Positions 24,478 to 33,569 of a DNA stretch of 49,937 nt are shown in pieces. Under the pieces are notes generated by a model. It did no database searches. It was not told where the DNA came from and was given only the letters and a program-made list of their open reading frames with translations. Made by a program: the position numbers and the translations under genes. The stretch is taken from NCBI GenBank assembly GCA_049964655.1, contig JBMFXC010000009.1:1-49937 (forward strand), given 5' to 3'. Every line of letters starts with the position of its first letter. Position 1 is the stretch's first letter. Source of the stretch: JAJZJT01 sp049964655 (lineage in GTDB: Bacteria > Actinomycetota > Acidimicrobiia > Acidimicrobiales > RAAP-2).

Positions 24478-27418
24478 GTGACGACCATGCCAGCGACCGA
24501 ACCCGCCGGAGGACCAGCTGAGGAGAGCCGGCCGGCTCGTCGCGGCCGCAGGAGCGGTGCCGCAGGGGGTAGGCCGTTGGTCATCGTCGAGTCGCCCGCC
24601 AAGGCCAAGACGATTGCCAGCATGCTGGGCCCCGACTATGTGGTCGAGTCCTCCATCGGCCACATCCGCGACCTGCCCCGTCGGGCCGACGAGGTGCCGG
24701 CCGCCTACAAGGACCAAGCGTGGGCTCGTCTCGGGGTCGACGTCGACAACGGCTTCAAGCCGCTGTACATCGTCTCGCCCGACAAACGGTCCCAGGTGAC
24801 CCGGCTGAAGCAGCTGGTGCGGGAAGCCAACGAGGTCTACCTGGCTTCGGACGAGGACCGCGAGGGCGAGTCGATCGCCTGGCACCTGCTCGAGGTCCTG
24901 GCACCGCAGGTCCCGGTGAAGCGGATGGTCTTCCACGAGATCACCCCGGCGGCCATCCAGCGTGCCGTCGAGGAGTGGCGAGACCTCGACCGGCGTCTGG
25001 TCGACGCCCAAGAGGCCCGGCGGATCCTCGACCGGCTCTACGGCTACGAAGTGTCTCCCGTCCTATGGAAGAAGGTCATGCCCCGGCTCTCGGCGGGCCG
25101 GGTGCAAAGCGTGGCCACTCGCATGGTCGTCGAGCGCGAGCGGGCACGGATGCGGTTCACGTCGGCGTCGTGGTGGGGCGTGGACGGGACCTTCGCCGTC
25201 ACCACGGAGGTCGAGGCAGGCACGCCGGCGACGTTCGAGGCCGCTCTGGTCGCCGTCGACGACGTGCCGCTCGCCACCGGTCGAGACTTCGACGAGGGCG
25301 GCCGGCTCGCCGCGTCCGGATCGGTCACCGTCCTCGACGAGGACGGCGCCCGGTCGCTCGCCAGTCGCCTGGCCGGTGCCGAGTTCACCGTCGCTTCGGT
25401 CACCCACCGCCCCTTCCGGCGTTCGCCGGCCCCGCCCTTTATGACCTCGACGCTCCAGCAGGAGGCGGGTCGCAAGCTCCGCTTCAGTGCCCAGCGAGCC
25501 ATGCAAGTCGCCCAACGGCTGTACGAGGGCGGGTGGATCACCTACATGCGCACGGACGCCACCACGCTGTCGGACCAGGCGCTGACGGCCGCCCGAGCCC
25601 AGGCCGCCGCCCTCTACGGCCCGGACTACGTACCGGCCCAGCCGCGTCGCTACGAGCGCAAGGTGAAGAACGCACAGGAGGCGCACGAGGCCATCCGCCC
25701 GGCTGGCGAGGTGTTCCGGACGCCCGAGGAGGCAGCGGGCCAGCTCGTCGGCGACGAGCTCCGCCTCTACGAGCTCATCTGGAAGCGGACGGTGGCGTCG
25801 CAGATGACCGATGCCACCGGAACGAGCGCCCAGGTGCGCCTCGTCGGGACGGTGCCCGCCGGCGACGGCACGGCGGAGACGAAGGCGACCTTCTCCGCCA
25901 GCGGCAAGGTCATCCAATTCCCCGGGTTCCTTCGTGCCTACGTCGAAGGGGAGGACGATCCCGAGGCCGAGCTGGCCGATCGCGAGGTCCACCTGCCGCC
26001 GCTCGTCGAGGGTGATGCCGTCGCCGCCCAGACCTTCGAGCCCGGTGGCCACAGCACCCAGCCGCCAGCCCGGTACACCGAGGCTTCCCTGGTCAAGGCC
26101 ATGGAGGAGCTCGGCGTCGGTCGGCCCTCGACGTACGCCAGCGTGATCGCCACCATCCTCGATCGAGGGTACGTCTGGAAGAAGGGCACCGCGCTCGTCC
26201 CCTCGTTCACCGCGTTTGCCGTGGTGGGTCTCCTCGAGCGCTACTTCGCCGAGCTGGTGGACTACGGCTTCACGGCGGCCATGGAGGACGACCTCGACGC
26301 CATCGCTTCGGGCAGCGAGGAGGCGTTGCCCTGGTTGACCCGCTTCTACTTCGGCCAGGACGGCGGTGACGGAGGGGCGCCCAAGGGCAACGGGCACGAC
26401 AAGCTGACCCGGATCGGCCTCAAGCGCGAGGTCAGTGAGAACCTCGGCGTGATCGACGCCCGCGAGGTCAATTCGATCCCCATCGGGGTGGCGGGCGACG
26501 GGCAGCCGATCGTCGCCCGAGTCGGTCGCTACGGGCCGTACCTCCAGCGGGGCGAGGACCGGGTGTCCATTCCCGACGACCTGCCGCCCGACGAACTGAC
26601 GCCGCAGCGCGCCGAGGAGCTGTTGGCCGCGCCGTCGGGGGACCGTGTGCTCGGCACGGACCCGGTGAGCGGTCTGCCCGTCTGGGTGAAGGCGGGCCGG
26701 TACGGTCCCTACGTCCAGCTCGGCGACGTGGTCGACGGGAAGCCCAAGCCGCGCACCTCGTCGTTGTTCTCGTCGATGTCACCCGACACGCTCACGCTCG
26801 ACCAGGCGCTCCAGCTCCTGTCCATTCCCCGTACCGTGGGCACGGACCCCGCCAGTGGCGAGGAGATCGTGGCGCTGAACGGCCGCTTCGGTCCCTACCT
26901 GAAGAAGGGGAACGACAGCCGGAGCCTCGCCAGCGAGGAACAGCTGCTCACGGTCACCGTCGACGAGGCGTTGGCGCTCTTTGCCCAGCCCAAGACCCGA
27001 CGAGGCCGGGCAACCGCCGGGCCGCTGCGTGAGCTCGGTCCCGATCCGGACACGGGGCTCCCCATGGTGGTGCGTGACGGCCGCTTCGGCCCCTATGTCA
27101 CCGACGGCACGACGAACGCCTCGCTGCGCAAGGGTGACGACGTCGAGAGCCTGACCGTCGAGCGGGCAGCCGAGCTCCTTGCCGAGCGCCGGGCCGCGGG
27201 GCCTTCTACGCGGCGGGCCCCGGCCAANNNNNNNNNNNNNNNNNNNNNNNNNNNNNNNNNNNNNNNNNNNNNNNNNNNNNNNNNNNNNNNNNNNNNNNNN
27301 NNNNNNNNNNNNNNNNNNNNNNNNNNNGAAGGCCACCGCCACCAAGAAGGCCACCGCCACCAAGAAGGCCACCGCCACCAAGAAGGCCACCGCCACCAAG
27401 GCGACGGCTGGCGAGTGA
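24478..27418 (+). CDS. topA: DNA topoisomerase I, with assembly gap in the C-terminal tail
   Basis: Type IA topoisomerase, about 980 residues, that relaxes negatively supercoiled DNA. Seen: TOPRIM domain (VIVESPAKAKTIASMLG, SDEDREGESIAWHL), the catalytic Tyr356 in ITYMRTDATTLS, the QEAHEAIRPAGEVFRTPEEA region, and four C-terminal repeats of the type GRYGPYLQRGE, GRYGPYVQLGD, GRFGPYLKKGN and GRFGPYVTDGT. The tail is a Lys/Ala/Thr repeat (KKATAT) interrupted by 100 N at 27228-27327. The gap length is nominal: the frame before the gap leads into tmk, while a shifted frame after it encodes the repeat and a proper stop at 27416-27418. Basic tails like this are known in actinobacterial TopA. Start: GTG 24478 or ATG 24487. 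Confidence 0.95.
27228..27327. other. Assembly gap, 100 N, inside topA repeat
   Basis: The gap is flanked on the right by an 18-bp tandem repeat (aagaaggccaccgccacc, four near-copies from 27328) and on the left by the first bases of the same repeat, so an unresolved repeat array caused the break. Confidence 0.9.
27328..27400 (+). repeat. 18-bp tandem repeat encoding KKATAT
   Basis: About four copies of an 18-bp unit, in frame, at the 3' end of topA. The true copy number is hidden by the gap. Confidence 0.85.
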
Positions 27419-27420
27419 CC

Positions 27421-28059
27421 ATGTCGGCGCGGGGCCGGCTGGTGGCACTCGAAGGGATCGACGGTTGCGGGAAGTCGACCCAGGCGAGACGGCTGGCGCA
27501 GACGCTGGGTGCCAAGGCGACCCACGAGCCGGGTGGGACGGCGCTGGGGCGGGAGGTGCGCAGCCTGGTCCTGAGGCCGGGAGCGTCGCTCGATCCCCGC
27601 GCCGAGGCGCTGTTGATGGCGGCTGACCGGGCCCAGCACGTGGCCGAGGTGATCGCCCCGGCACTCGGAGGTGGTCACTGGGTGGTCACCGATCGGTTCT
27701 CGGCCTCGACCCTCGCCTACCAGGGCTACGGGCGGGGCATGGACGTCGAGGAGCTCGACCGGCTGGTCCGTTGGGCGGCCGGAGGGCTCGCCCCTGATCT
27801 CGTCGTGCTGCTCGACGTCCCGGTGGCGGTGGCGGCGGCCCGCCGTCGGAGCCACGGTGCCGATCGGCTCGAGGCCCTCGGCGGCGAGTTCCAACAACGG
27901 GTGGCTGCCGGTTTTGCTGCCTTGGCCGAGGCCGACCCAACGCGGTGGGTCGTCGTCGACGGCACGAAGCGCGCCGACGAGGTTGCCTCTGCCACCCTCG
28001 CTGCGGTCATCGACCGGCTCGGTTGGCCGGACGGGGCGGCAGTGGGGGGAGCGGAGTGA
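27421..28059 (+). CDS. tmk: Thymidylate kinase (dTMP kinase)
   Basis: A 212-residue P-loop kinase converting dTMP to dTDP. Seen: Walker A EGIDGCGKST (10-19), the dTMP-binding EPGGTALGREVR, the DRF motif TDRFSASTLAYQG, and the LID segment RRRSHGADRLE. The ATG at 27421 starts 2 nt after the topA stop. It must not be read as one protein with topA even though, through the N run, an unbroken frame appears to join them. The holB gene overlaps its stop (GTGA), giving the conserved topA-tmk-holB order. Confidence 0.95.
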   Translation: MSARGRLVALEGIDGCGKSTQARRLAQTLGAKATHEPGGTALGREVRSLVLRPGASLDPRAEALLMAADRAQHVAEVIAPALGGGHWVVTDRFSASTLAYQGYGRGMDVEELDRLVRWAAGGLAPDLVVLLDVPVAVAAARRRSHGADRLEALGGEFQQRVAAGFAALAEADPTRWVVVDGTKRADEVASATLAAVIDRLGWPDGAAVGGAE

Positions 28060-29138
28060 GCACCGGGGCCGACGGGAACGAGCCGGTCGACCTACCGGCC
28101 GCCTCGCTCTTTGCTGCCGTCGTGGGACAGCCCCGAGCTGTTGCCGCGCTGCGCGCTGCGGCGCGCCGTCCTGTCCACGCCTACCTCTTCCACGGACCGG
28201 CCGGCTCGGGGACCCGGCCCGCGGCACGAGCGTTCGCCGCCGCCCTCCTCTGCCCACGAGGTGGCTGCGGTAGGTGCGCCACCTGCCAGCGGGTGCTCGC
28301 CGGCAACCACAGCGACTTCGTCGAGGTCGAACGCACCGGTGCCTCCGTCGACGTCGAGACGGCCCGCCGAGTGGTGACCCAGGCACAACGTCGACCTCGG
28401 GAGGGCGCACGCCAAGTCCTGGTCGTCGCCGACGTCCACCTTGCCGCGCTCGCGGTACCCGCGCTCCTCAAGACCGTCGAGGAACCTCCTGAGGGAACGG
28501 TCTTCGTGCTGATCGCCGACAGCCTGCCCGAGAGCCTGACCACGCTGGCCAGCCGTTGTGTACGCGTCCCCTTCGACCCGGTTCCCGACGAGGCCGTGGC
28601 CCGCTGGCTCGAGGACTTGGGCGTCGACCCCGCCACGGCGGTCGCCGTGGCTCGTCGGGCCGGGGGGAACCTCGACCGTGCCCGGCTGCTCGCCACCGAC
28701 ACCGGCTTCGCTGCCCGCCAAGAGCAGTGGCGAACCGTCCGGTCCCGTCTCGACGGGACGGGAGCGGCGGCGGTGCGCGCTGCCGACGCGTTGCTCGCCG
28801 CCGTCGACGAGTCGCTCGGGCCGCTCCGGCGCAGGCACGAGGAGGAGGTGCGGCTTGCTGCCGAGCGGGCCGAGCGGGCCGGTGAGCGCTCGGTGCCGGG
28901 GCGGCGCGAGCTGGAGGACCGACAACGGCGCGAGCAACGACGCTGGCGAACCGACGAGCTCCGGGCAGGCTTGGCCGTGCTCGCCGGGGCGGAGCGCGAG
29001 CGGCTGGCGAACGGGGACCCTCGGGCCGTGGCGGCCGTCGACCGGATCGCCAAAGCCACGGCCGCCTTGGCGCGGAACCCCAACGAGGCGCTCCTCCTCG
29101 AGGCGCTCCTCGCCGCCCTGTCGGACCTCGACGCCTGA
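28056..29138 (+). CDS. holB: DNA polymerase III subunit delta-prime
   Basis: A 360-residue AAA+ clamp-loader subunit. Seen: GQPRAVAALRAAARRPVHAYLFHGPAG at the start, a degenerate Walker A (GPAGSGTRPAA in place of GxGKT, usual for delta-prime, which does not hydrolyse ATP), the zinc-binding CPRGGCGRCATC, and the sensor-1-like LLKTVEEPPEGTVFVLIADSLPESLTTLASRC. The C-terminal half has a charged coiled-coil-like helix (RRRHEEEVRLAAERAERAGER). The GTG at 28056 overlaps the tmk stop. It is followed by a tRNA gene in the same direction. Confidence 0.92.
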   Translation: MSTGADGNEPVDLPAASLFAAVVGQPRAVAALRAAARRPVHAYLFHGPAGSGTRPAARAFAAALLCPRGGCGRCATCQRVLAGNHSDFVEVERTGASVDVETARRVVTQAQRRPREGARQVLVVADVHLAALAVPALLKTVEEPPEGTVFVLIADSLPESLTTLASRCVRVPFDPVPDEAVARWLEDLGVDPATAVAVARRAGGNLDRARLLATDTGFAARQEQWRTVRSRLDGTGAAAVRAADALLAAVDESLGPLRRRHEEEVRLAAERAERAGERSVPGRRELEDRQRREQRRWRTDELRAGLAVLAGAERERLANGDPRAVAAVDRIAKATAALARNPNEALLLEALLAALSDLDA

Positions 29139-29173
29139 CCGGGTCGCAGCCGCTCGGTCTCGAGGACGAGCAG

Positions 29174-29201
29174 TTGGGCTGTCGGGGCATTGGGCTAGGG
29201 T
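29174..29201 (+). promoter_or_regulatory. Promoter of tRNA-Thr (TTGGGC, 16 nt, TAGGGT)
   Basis: TTGGGC (29174-29179) and TAGGGT (29196-29201) lie 10 nt upstream of the mature 5' end of the tRNA, a normal distance. Confidence 0.5.
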
Positions 29202-29211
29202 GTGTGGCCTC

Positions 29212-29284
29212 GCCTGGGTAGCTCAGACGGCAGAGCAACGCACTCGTAATGCGTAGGTCAGGAGTTCGATTCTCCTCCCAGGCT
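29212..29284 (+). tRNA. tRNA-Thr, anticodon CGU
   Basis: A 73-nt cloverleaf. The acceptor stem GCCTGGG pairs with CCCAGGC (29277-29283), a D arm begins at GCTC, and the anticodon stem ACGCA/TGCGT holds the loop CTCGTAA with anticodon CGT at 29245-29247, reading ACG (Thr). A T arm with GTTCGATTC follows. The CCA end is not encoded. Confidence 0.95.
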
Positions 29285-29391
29285 CGCGGGCCACAGGGCC
29301 GGTGCATGTCGGTGCATGTCGGTGCACAGCGTTGGCGGTGGCCCGGTCGGACGACGCCGGGGGCGCGTTGCGGTTCCGCCGGAGCCGTCGG

Positions 29392-29397
29392 TACCAT
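29392..29397 (+). promoter_or_regulatory. -10 hexamer TACCAT upstream of membrane protein gene
   Basis: TACCAT lies 10 nt before the ATG at 29408 and itself overlaps an in-frame ATG at 29396, so it favours 29408 as the start. Confidence 0.4.
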
Positions 29398-29407
29398 GGC
29401 GACCGGG

Positions 29408-30052
29408 ATGCGCAAGTACTTCACGTGGCGGAACATCGCCCTCCACGTGCTCGTCGCCGTGCTGGTCCCGGTGTTCCTCTGGTTGGGCGACTGGCAGTAC
29501 CACGCTGCCGAGAGCGGCAACACCTTGAGCTGGGTCTATACCTTCGAGTGGCCGGCGTTCGCCCTCTACGCCCTCTACGTGTGGTGGCAGCTCATCCACG
29601 AACGCTCGACCGCCCTCGACAAGCTCCGAGCTGCTCGTGAGCGTGCCGCCGCCGCGGCCTCGGGCGTTCCGATCGAAGAAGTACCGGGGTGGGCGCTCGA
29701 CCGGCGGCTCTCCAAGGCGCTGACCCGGGCGAGCCTCGGCAAGCCCGACGCACCCGCTCTCGCCGTCGGAGCCGTGGCCCAGGCCATCGCTTCCTCGTCG
29801 GAGTCCGGCGGTGGGGTGGCGGGTGTGTGGCGAGACGACCTGGCGCCGATCGGCGTGGCGCCCGGCGTCGAAGGCGTCGACGCCGTGGCCGTGCCGGTCG
29901 CCGGCCGGGAGCCGGCGCTCGTCGAGGACAACGGGCCCGACGTCGTCGACGCCGACGTCCTCGACGTCTCCGTCGAGGTCGACGAGGAGCTCGACGCCTA
30001 CAACCGCTATCTGGCCGAGCTGAGCCGCAGCGACCCGCCCAAGCGGTGGTGA
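29408..30052 (+). CDS. Uncharacterised membrane protein with acidic C-terminal tail
   Basis: A 214-residue protein of unknown function. Two membrane helices near the N-terminus (IALHVLVAVLVPVFLWLGDW and WPAFALYALYVWWQLI) are joined by a short loop carrying YHAAESGNTLSW; then a charged coiled-coil-like stretch (RSTALDKLRAARERAAAAASGV), then a long Val/Asp/Glu-rich tail (VVDADVLDVSVEVDEELDAYNRYLAEL). Two starts are possible: ATG 29396 and ATG 29408, the latter preferred. It lies between the tRNA and an ECF sigma gene, transcribed alone. I do not recognise the family. Confidence 0.65.
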   Translation: MRKYFTWRNIALHVLVAVLVPVFLWLGDWQYHAAESGNTLSWVYTFEWPAFALYALYVWWQLIHERSTALDKLRAARERAAAAASGVPIEEVPGWALDRRLSKALTRASLGKPDAPALAVGAVAQAIASSSESGGGVAGVWRDDLAPIGVAPGVEGVDAVAVPVAGREPALVEDNGPDVVDADVLDVSVEVDEELDAYNRYLAELSRSDPPKRW

Positions 30053-30165
30053 CCCGGTGCCGGGGTGCCTGGGGCCTCTGCCACCCGGGCCCTCCGGTGA
30101 GCAGGGGCGCCGCCTGGTGGGCGCCCTGGTGCCAGGGGTGTGCAGTACGTGGCAGTTGGGCTGTG

Positions 30166-30171
30166 TAGGGT
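30166..30171 (+). promoter_or_regulatory. -10 hexamer TAGGGT for the ECF sigma gene
   Basis: TAGGGT ends 6 nt before the ATG at 30178. A SigR-type auto-regulated promoter (GGGAAT/GTT) was looked for and not seen. Confidence 0.5.
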
Positions 30172-30177
30172 GCGTCC

Positions 30178-30756
30178 ATGGCCGACCAGGCGGACTTCAC
30201 CGACCTCGCCATGGAGCACATGCCGGCGCTCTACACCGCCGCCCTGCGGATGACCCGCAATCCTGCCGACGCCGAGGACCTCGTCCAAGAGACCTTCCTC
30301 AAGGCCTACCGGTCCTTCGGTAGCTTCGAAGCCGGTACCAACCTGAAGGCCTGGCTGTACCGCATCCTCACCAATACCTACATCAATTCGTACCGGGCGA
30401 AGAAGCGACGGCCCGAGGTCGCCGACGTCGAGGATGTCGAGGACCTCTACCTCTACCACCACCTGGGCGCTGACCACCCTGGTGGCTTGGGACGGAGCGC
30501 CGAGGAGGAGGCACTCGAGCGGTTCACGGACGACGACGTGAAGGCCGCCATCGAGTCCCTGCCCGACGCCTTCCGGATCGCCGTCCTGCTCGCCGACGTG
30601 GAGGGGTTCTCCTACAAGGAGATCGCCGACATCACCGACGTTCCCATCGGAACGGTCATGAGCCGGATCCACCGCGGAAGAAAGGCTCTCCAGAAGGCGT
30701 TGTTCGAGGTCGGGAACGCCCGAGGCCTGGTGGGTGCAGCGGGAGAGGGAAGGTAG
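30178..30756 (+). CDS. RNA polymerase ECF sigma factor (SigR/SigH-like)
   Basis: A 192-residue extracytoplasmic-function sigma factor. Region 2: LYTAALRMTRNPADAEDLVQETFLKAYRSFGSFEAGTNLKAWLYRILTNTYINSYR; region 4: VKAAIESLPDAFRIAVLLADVEGFSYKEIADITDVPIGTVMSRIHRGRKALQKAL. It closely resembles SigR/SigH, the thiol-oxidative stress sigma factors of actinobacteria. The next gene encodes an RsrA-type zinc anti-sigma factor 12 nt downstream, which supports the assignment. A possible link is the DUF929-VKOR disulfide pair at the other end of the window, but no control site was seen there. Confidence 0.9.
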   Translation: MADQADFTDLAMEHMPALYTAALRMTRNPADAEDLVQETFLKAYRSFGSFEAGTNLKAWLYRILTNTYINSYRAKKRRPEVADVEDVEDLYLYHHLGADHPGGLGRSAEEEALERFTDDDVKAAIESLPDAFRIAVLLADVEGFSYKEIADITDVPIGTVMSRIHRGRKALQKALFEVGNARGLVGAAGEGR

Positions 30757-30768
30757 GAGCTCGGGACC

Positions 30769-31098
30769 GTGTCGGAGCCGACGACGACAGAGCCTGTACC
30801 CGATGGCCGTGAGAGCGGGGCCGGTGGTGACCCCTGTGACGAGCCCACCGCCGGGTTCGTCGACTGTGACGAGTCCATCGGTCGCCTGTACTCGTACCTC
30901 GACGGTGAGCTCACCGAACAGCGTCGCCTCGAGATCGCTCGTCACCTCGACCTGTGTGGACCGTGCGTGTCGGCGTTCGGCTTCGAGGCCGAGCTGCGCA
31001 AGGTCATCGCCAACCGGTGCAAGGACTACGTCCCGGACACCCTGATCGCCCGGGTCGCCGAGGCGATCCGCAGCGAGACCGACCTGCGGTCGAACTGA
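30769..31098 (+). CDS. Zinc-containing anti-sigma factor (RsrA-like)
   Basis: A 109-residue anti-sigma factor of the ZAS type. The motif HLDLCGPC gives the zinc ligands H59, C63 and C66 (HxxxCxxC), with C33 in FVDCDES as the likely extra ligand. In RsrA and RshA, oxidation of the cysteines releases zinc and frees the sigma factor, so it should sense thiol oxidation. Two more Cys (C23, C84) are present. It starts at GTG 30769, 12 nt after the sigma gene, and is co-transcribed with it. Function by family; redox sensing is inferred. Confidence 0.88.
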   Translation: MSEPTTTEPVPDGRESGAGGDPCDEPTAGFVDCDESIGRLYSYLDGELTEQRRLEIARHLDLCGPCVSAFGFEAELRKVIANRCKDYVPDTLIARVAEAIRSETDLRSN

Positions 31099-31257
31099 GC
31101 GGGGTGCCGGTGGCCGCCCTCGGCTCTCGACAGGGCGGAGGCCGGGCAGCCGGGGCCAGGCAGCCGGGCCGGCCAGCCCCTCCGGCCAGCCAACCAGGGC
31201 CTGTCAGTGAGGGTGTCACCGTGGCGGCGCTGGATGCCGCCGGTGGCTCCTCTTCCC

Positions 31258-31263
31258 TACACT
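31258..31263 (+). promoter_or_regulatory. -10 hexamer TACACT, probable leaderless promoter
   Basis: TACACT ends 7 nt before the GTG at 31271; no Shine-Dalgarno is present between them. Confidence 0.55.
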
Positions 31264-31270
31264 GGTCCGG

Positions 31271-32452
31271 GTGAGCGATCCCACGGGGCGATCCACTCCT
31301 CTGGTGCCACCAGTCGACGGTGACGGTGACGGTGACGGTCGGCAGGACGATTTGCGACAGCCCGACGCGGTCTCGTGGGACGTCGCCCAGCGGATCGCCG
31401 AGTGGGTTGGGCGTCGCAGCCCCGTGCCGGCTCCGTACCGGCCCGACCTCCTCCAGGCCGACGTCGCCGACGTGACGGCCGAGGCCGAGGCGTTGGTGGA
31501 GGCGGCGACGGGGCTCCGCTCACCGGGCGGACCGACCCGGGCCGAGGTGACCGACCGGGCGGGCTGGGTAGCGGCCAACATCGCCGGCTTCCGGCGGTTG
31601 GTCGGCCCGCACCTCGATCGGCTCTCGCCACACCGTGCGGGGGAGCGGTTCGGGCTCGACCCTCGGTTCACCCGGTCGCTGACGGCGGCGAGCCGGGCGG
31701 TCACCGGTGCACAGATGGGCACCATCCTCGGGTGGCTCTCCACCCGTGTGCTCGGTCAGTACGACCTGCCGATGGTCGACGATGCACCCGACGAGCACGA
31801 CGTCGTCTACTTCGTGGGCCCGAACATCGTCGCCCTCGAGCGTGAGCACGGCTTCGACCCGCACCAGTTCCGGCTGTGGCTCGCCCTCCACGAGGTCACC
31901 CACCGCTACCAGTTCACCGCCGTCCCCTGGATGCGCCAGTACTTCGTCTCCCTGGTCGACTCCGGTCTGGCCAGCCTCGGACCGGATCCCTCCCGGTGGG
32001 CCGAGGCGGTCCGGCGGTTGACCGAGGACGTCCTGGCCGGGCGCAACCCGTTGCGTGAGCACGGGGCCTTGGGCCTCGTGGCGACGCCCGAGCAGCTCGA
32101 GGACCTGCGACGGATCCAGGCGCTCATGAGCCTGCTCGAGGGGCACGGAGACGTCACCATGGGTCGTGCCGGAGCCAACGTCGTCCCGTCGGCACCCGAG
32201 TTCGCCGCCGCCCTCCGACGCCGTCGCAGCCAGGCGCGCGGCCCGGTTCGTCTGCTCCAGCAACTGGTCGGCCTCGAGGCCAAGTTGCGGCAGTACGAGG
32301 AGGGTGCGCGCTTCGTCACGGCTGTCGAGGCGTCCGGCGGAGCCGAGCTGTTCGGACGGGTATGGACCGGGCCCGAGTGGCTTCCCTCGCTCGGCGAACT
32401 GCGAGACCCCGACCGGTGGATCGCCCGTGTCGGACCAGCCGTCGCCCGCTGA
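31271..32452 (+). CDS. Zinc-dependent metalloprotease-like protein, DUF2342 family
   Basis: A 393-residue actinobacterial protein. The zinc motif HEVTH lies at 207-211 in LALHEVTHRYQF, and a later EGHGD (about 296) could supply the third ligand, as in the DUF2342 family of predicted metallopeptidases (also linked to F420 genomes). No signal peptide is seen; a Gly/Asp repeat (DGDGDGDG) lies near residue 16. The long helix-rich middle (LTRSLTAASRAVTGAQMGTILGWLSTRVLGQYDLPM) is typical of the family. As in M. tuberculosis it precedes tilS and hpt. The substrate is unknown. Confidence 0.88.
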   Translation: MSDPTGRSTPLVPPVDGDGDGDGRQDDLRQPDAVSWDVAQRIAEWVGRRSPVPAPYRPDLLQADVADVTAEAEALVEAATGLRSPGGPTRAEVTDRAGWVAANIAGFRRLVGPHLDRLSPHRAGERFGLDPRFTRSLTAASRAVTGAQMGTILGWLSTRVLGQYDLPMVDDAPDEHDVVYFVGPNIVALEREHGFDPHQFRLWLALHEVTHRYQFTAVPWMRQYFVSLVDSGLASLGPDPSRWAEAVRRLTEDVLAGRNPLREHGALGLVATPEQLEDLRRIQALMSLLEGHGDVTMGRAGANVVPSAPEFAAALRRRRSQARGPVRLLQQLVGLEAKLRQYEEGARFVTAVEASGGAELFGRVWTGPEWLPSLGELRDPDRWIARVGPAVAR

Positions 32453-33569
32453 GCAGGCCCGTGCCCGTCCGCTGGTGGTGCCGGCGGACCTGGTCGCCCC
32501 GCTGTTGACCCGGTGCACCTTCCCGCCTGCCGGCACGCCGCTCACCTGCGCTGTCTCGGGCGGACCCGATTCGCTCGCCCTGCTCGTCCTGGCCGTGGCG
32601 GCGGGGTGCGCGGTGACGGCGGTCCACGTCGACCACGGCCTGCGCGTCGCCGGTGCCGCCGAGGCGCTCGTCGTCGCCGACGTGGCAGCCAGGTTGGGCG
32701 CCCGCAGCCGTTCGGTCCGGGTGGAGGTCGGCGAGGGGCCGAACCTCGAAGCCCGGGCACGCGTCGTCCGACAGGGGGCCGTCGGCCCGGAGGCGGCAAC
32801 GGGTCATACCGCCGACGACCAGGCGGAGACGGTCCTCGTCAACCTGCTGCGGGGGGCTGGCGTCGACGGGCTGGCCGCCATGCGGCCGGGCTTCCGGCAT
32901 CCCATCCTTCGCCTCCGGCGGACGGAGACAGAGGGCCTGTGCGCGTCGCTCGGGCTCGAGCCGGTGCGAGACCCGAGCAACCACGACCCGCGCTTCGTCC
33001 GCAACCGGGTCCGCCACGAGCTGCTCCCGCTCTGCTCGGCGATCGCCGGTCGGGACGTCGTCCCGGTCTTGGCCGGGCAAGCCGACGTGCTCGCTGGTGA
33101 CGCAGACGTGCTTGCCGCCCTAGCCACCGTGCTCGACCCGACGGACGCACGGGCGCTCGCCGGAGCCCCCGAACCGGTGGCCCGGCGGGCGATCCGGCAG
33201 TGGCTGACCGGGTCGGGCCCCTACCCGCCGAGTCGCGCCGCGGTGGCCCGTGTGCTTGACGTCGCACGGGGCCGGTGGCGGGCGACCGAGCTCGCCGGCA
33301 TGGGCCGGCTGTCCCGTCGTGACGGCCGCCTCACGCTCGGAGGCCCCTGCCCGTCCGCTGGACGAGACGAGGGCGTCGACGACGACGCTGTGCCATCCGA
33401 GGGCGTCGACGACGACGCTGTGCCATCCGAGGGCGTCGACGACGACGCTGTGCCATCCCAGGGCGTCGACGACGACGCTGTGCCATCCCAGCGGCGAGGT
33501 GTGCCGGACGGCACCGGCCCGGAGGGCGAGCGGGCGGTCGCATGGTGCTCGGATAGTCTCGGCCCGTGA
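32427..33569 (+). CDS. tilS: tRNA(Ile)-lysidine synthase with C-terminal decapeptide repeats
   Basis: A 380-residue enzyme that converts C34 of tRNA-Ile(CAU) to lysidine. Seen: the PP-loop SGGPDS (near 47), VHVDHGLR, TGHTADDQAETVLVNLLRG and RDPSNHDPRFVRNRVRHELLP, all characteristic. The GTG at 32427 overlaps the previous gene by 26 nt; GTG codons at 32475 and 32478 would avoid this, so the start is uncertain. The extra C-terminal domains of longer TilS proteins are shortened. Near the end are four copies of a 10-residue unit (EGVDDDAVPS) encoded by a 30-bp tandem repeat, then a tail that overlaps hpt. Confidence 0.9.
   Translation: MSDQPSPAEQARARPLVVPADLVAPLLTRCTFPPAGTPLTCAVSGGPDSLALLVLAVAAGCAVTAVHVDHGLRVAGAAEALVVADVAARLGARSRSVRVEVGEGPNLEARARVVRQGAVGPEAATGHTADDQAETVLVNLLRGAGVDGLAAMRPGFRHPILRLRRTETEGLCASLGLEPVRDPSNHDPRFVRNRVRHELLPLCSAIAGRDVVPVLAGQADVLAGDADVLAALATVLDPTDARALAGAPEPVARRAIRQWLTGSGPYPPSRAAVARVLDVARGRWRATELAGMGRLSRRDGRLTLGGPCPSAGRDEGVDDDAVPSEGVDDDAVPSEGVDDDAVPSQGVDDDAVPSQRRGVPDGTGPEGERAVAWCSDSLGP
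33369..33488 (+). repeat. 30-bp tandem repeat, four copies, in tilS
   Basis: Units at 33369, 33399, 33429 and 33459. They are identical except that the fourth begins ca instead of ga, giving Q for E. Encodes (E/Q)GVDDDAVPS. Confidence 0.95.
33554..33559 (+). promoter_or_regulatory. -10 hexamer TAGTCT for hpt, inside tilS
   Basis: TAGTCT ends 6 nt before the GTG at 33566 although it lies in the tilS coding end, so hpt may be transcribed separately as a leaderless mRNA. Confidence 0.5.

Noticed and set aside
24478..28059. A single 1193-residue topA-tmk fusion protein
   Set aside because: The frame is continuous only because the 100-N run has a nominal length. The shifted frame after the gap gives the KKATAT repeat and a stop, and tmk has its own ATG.
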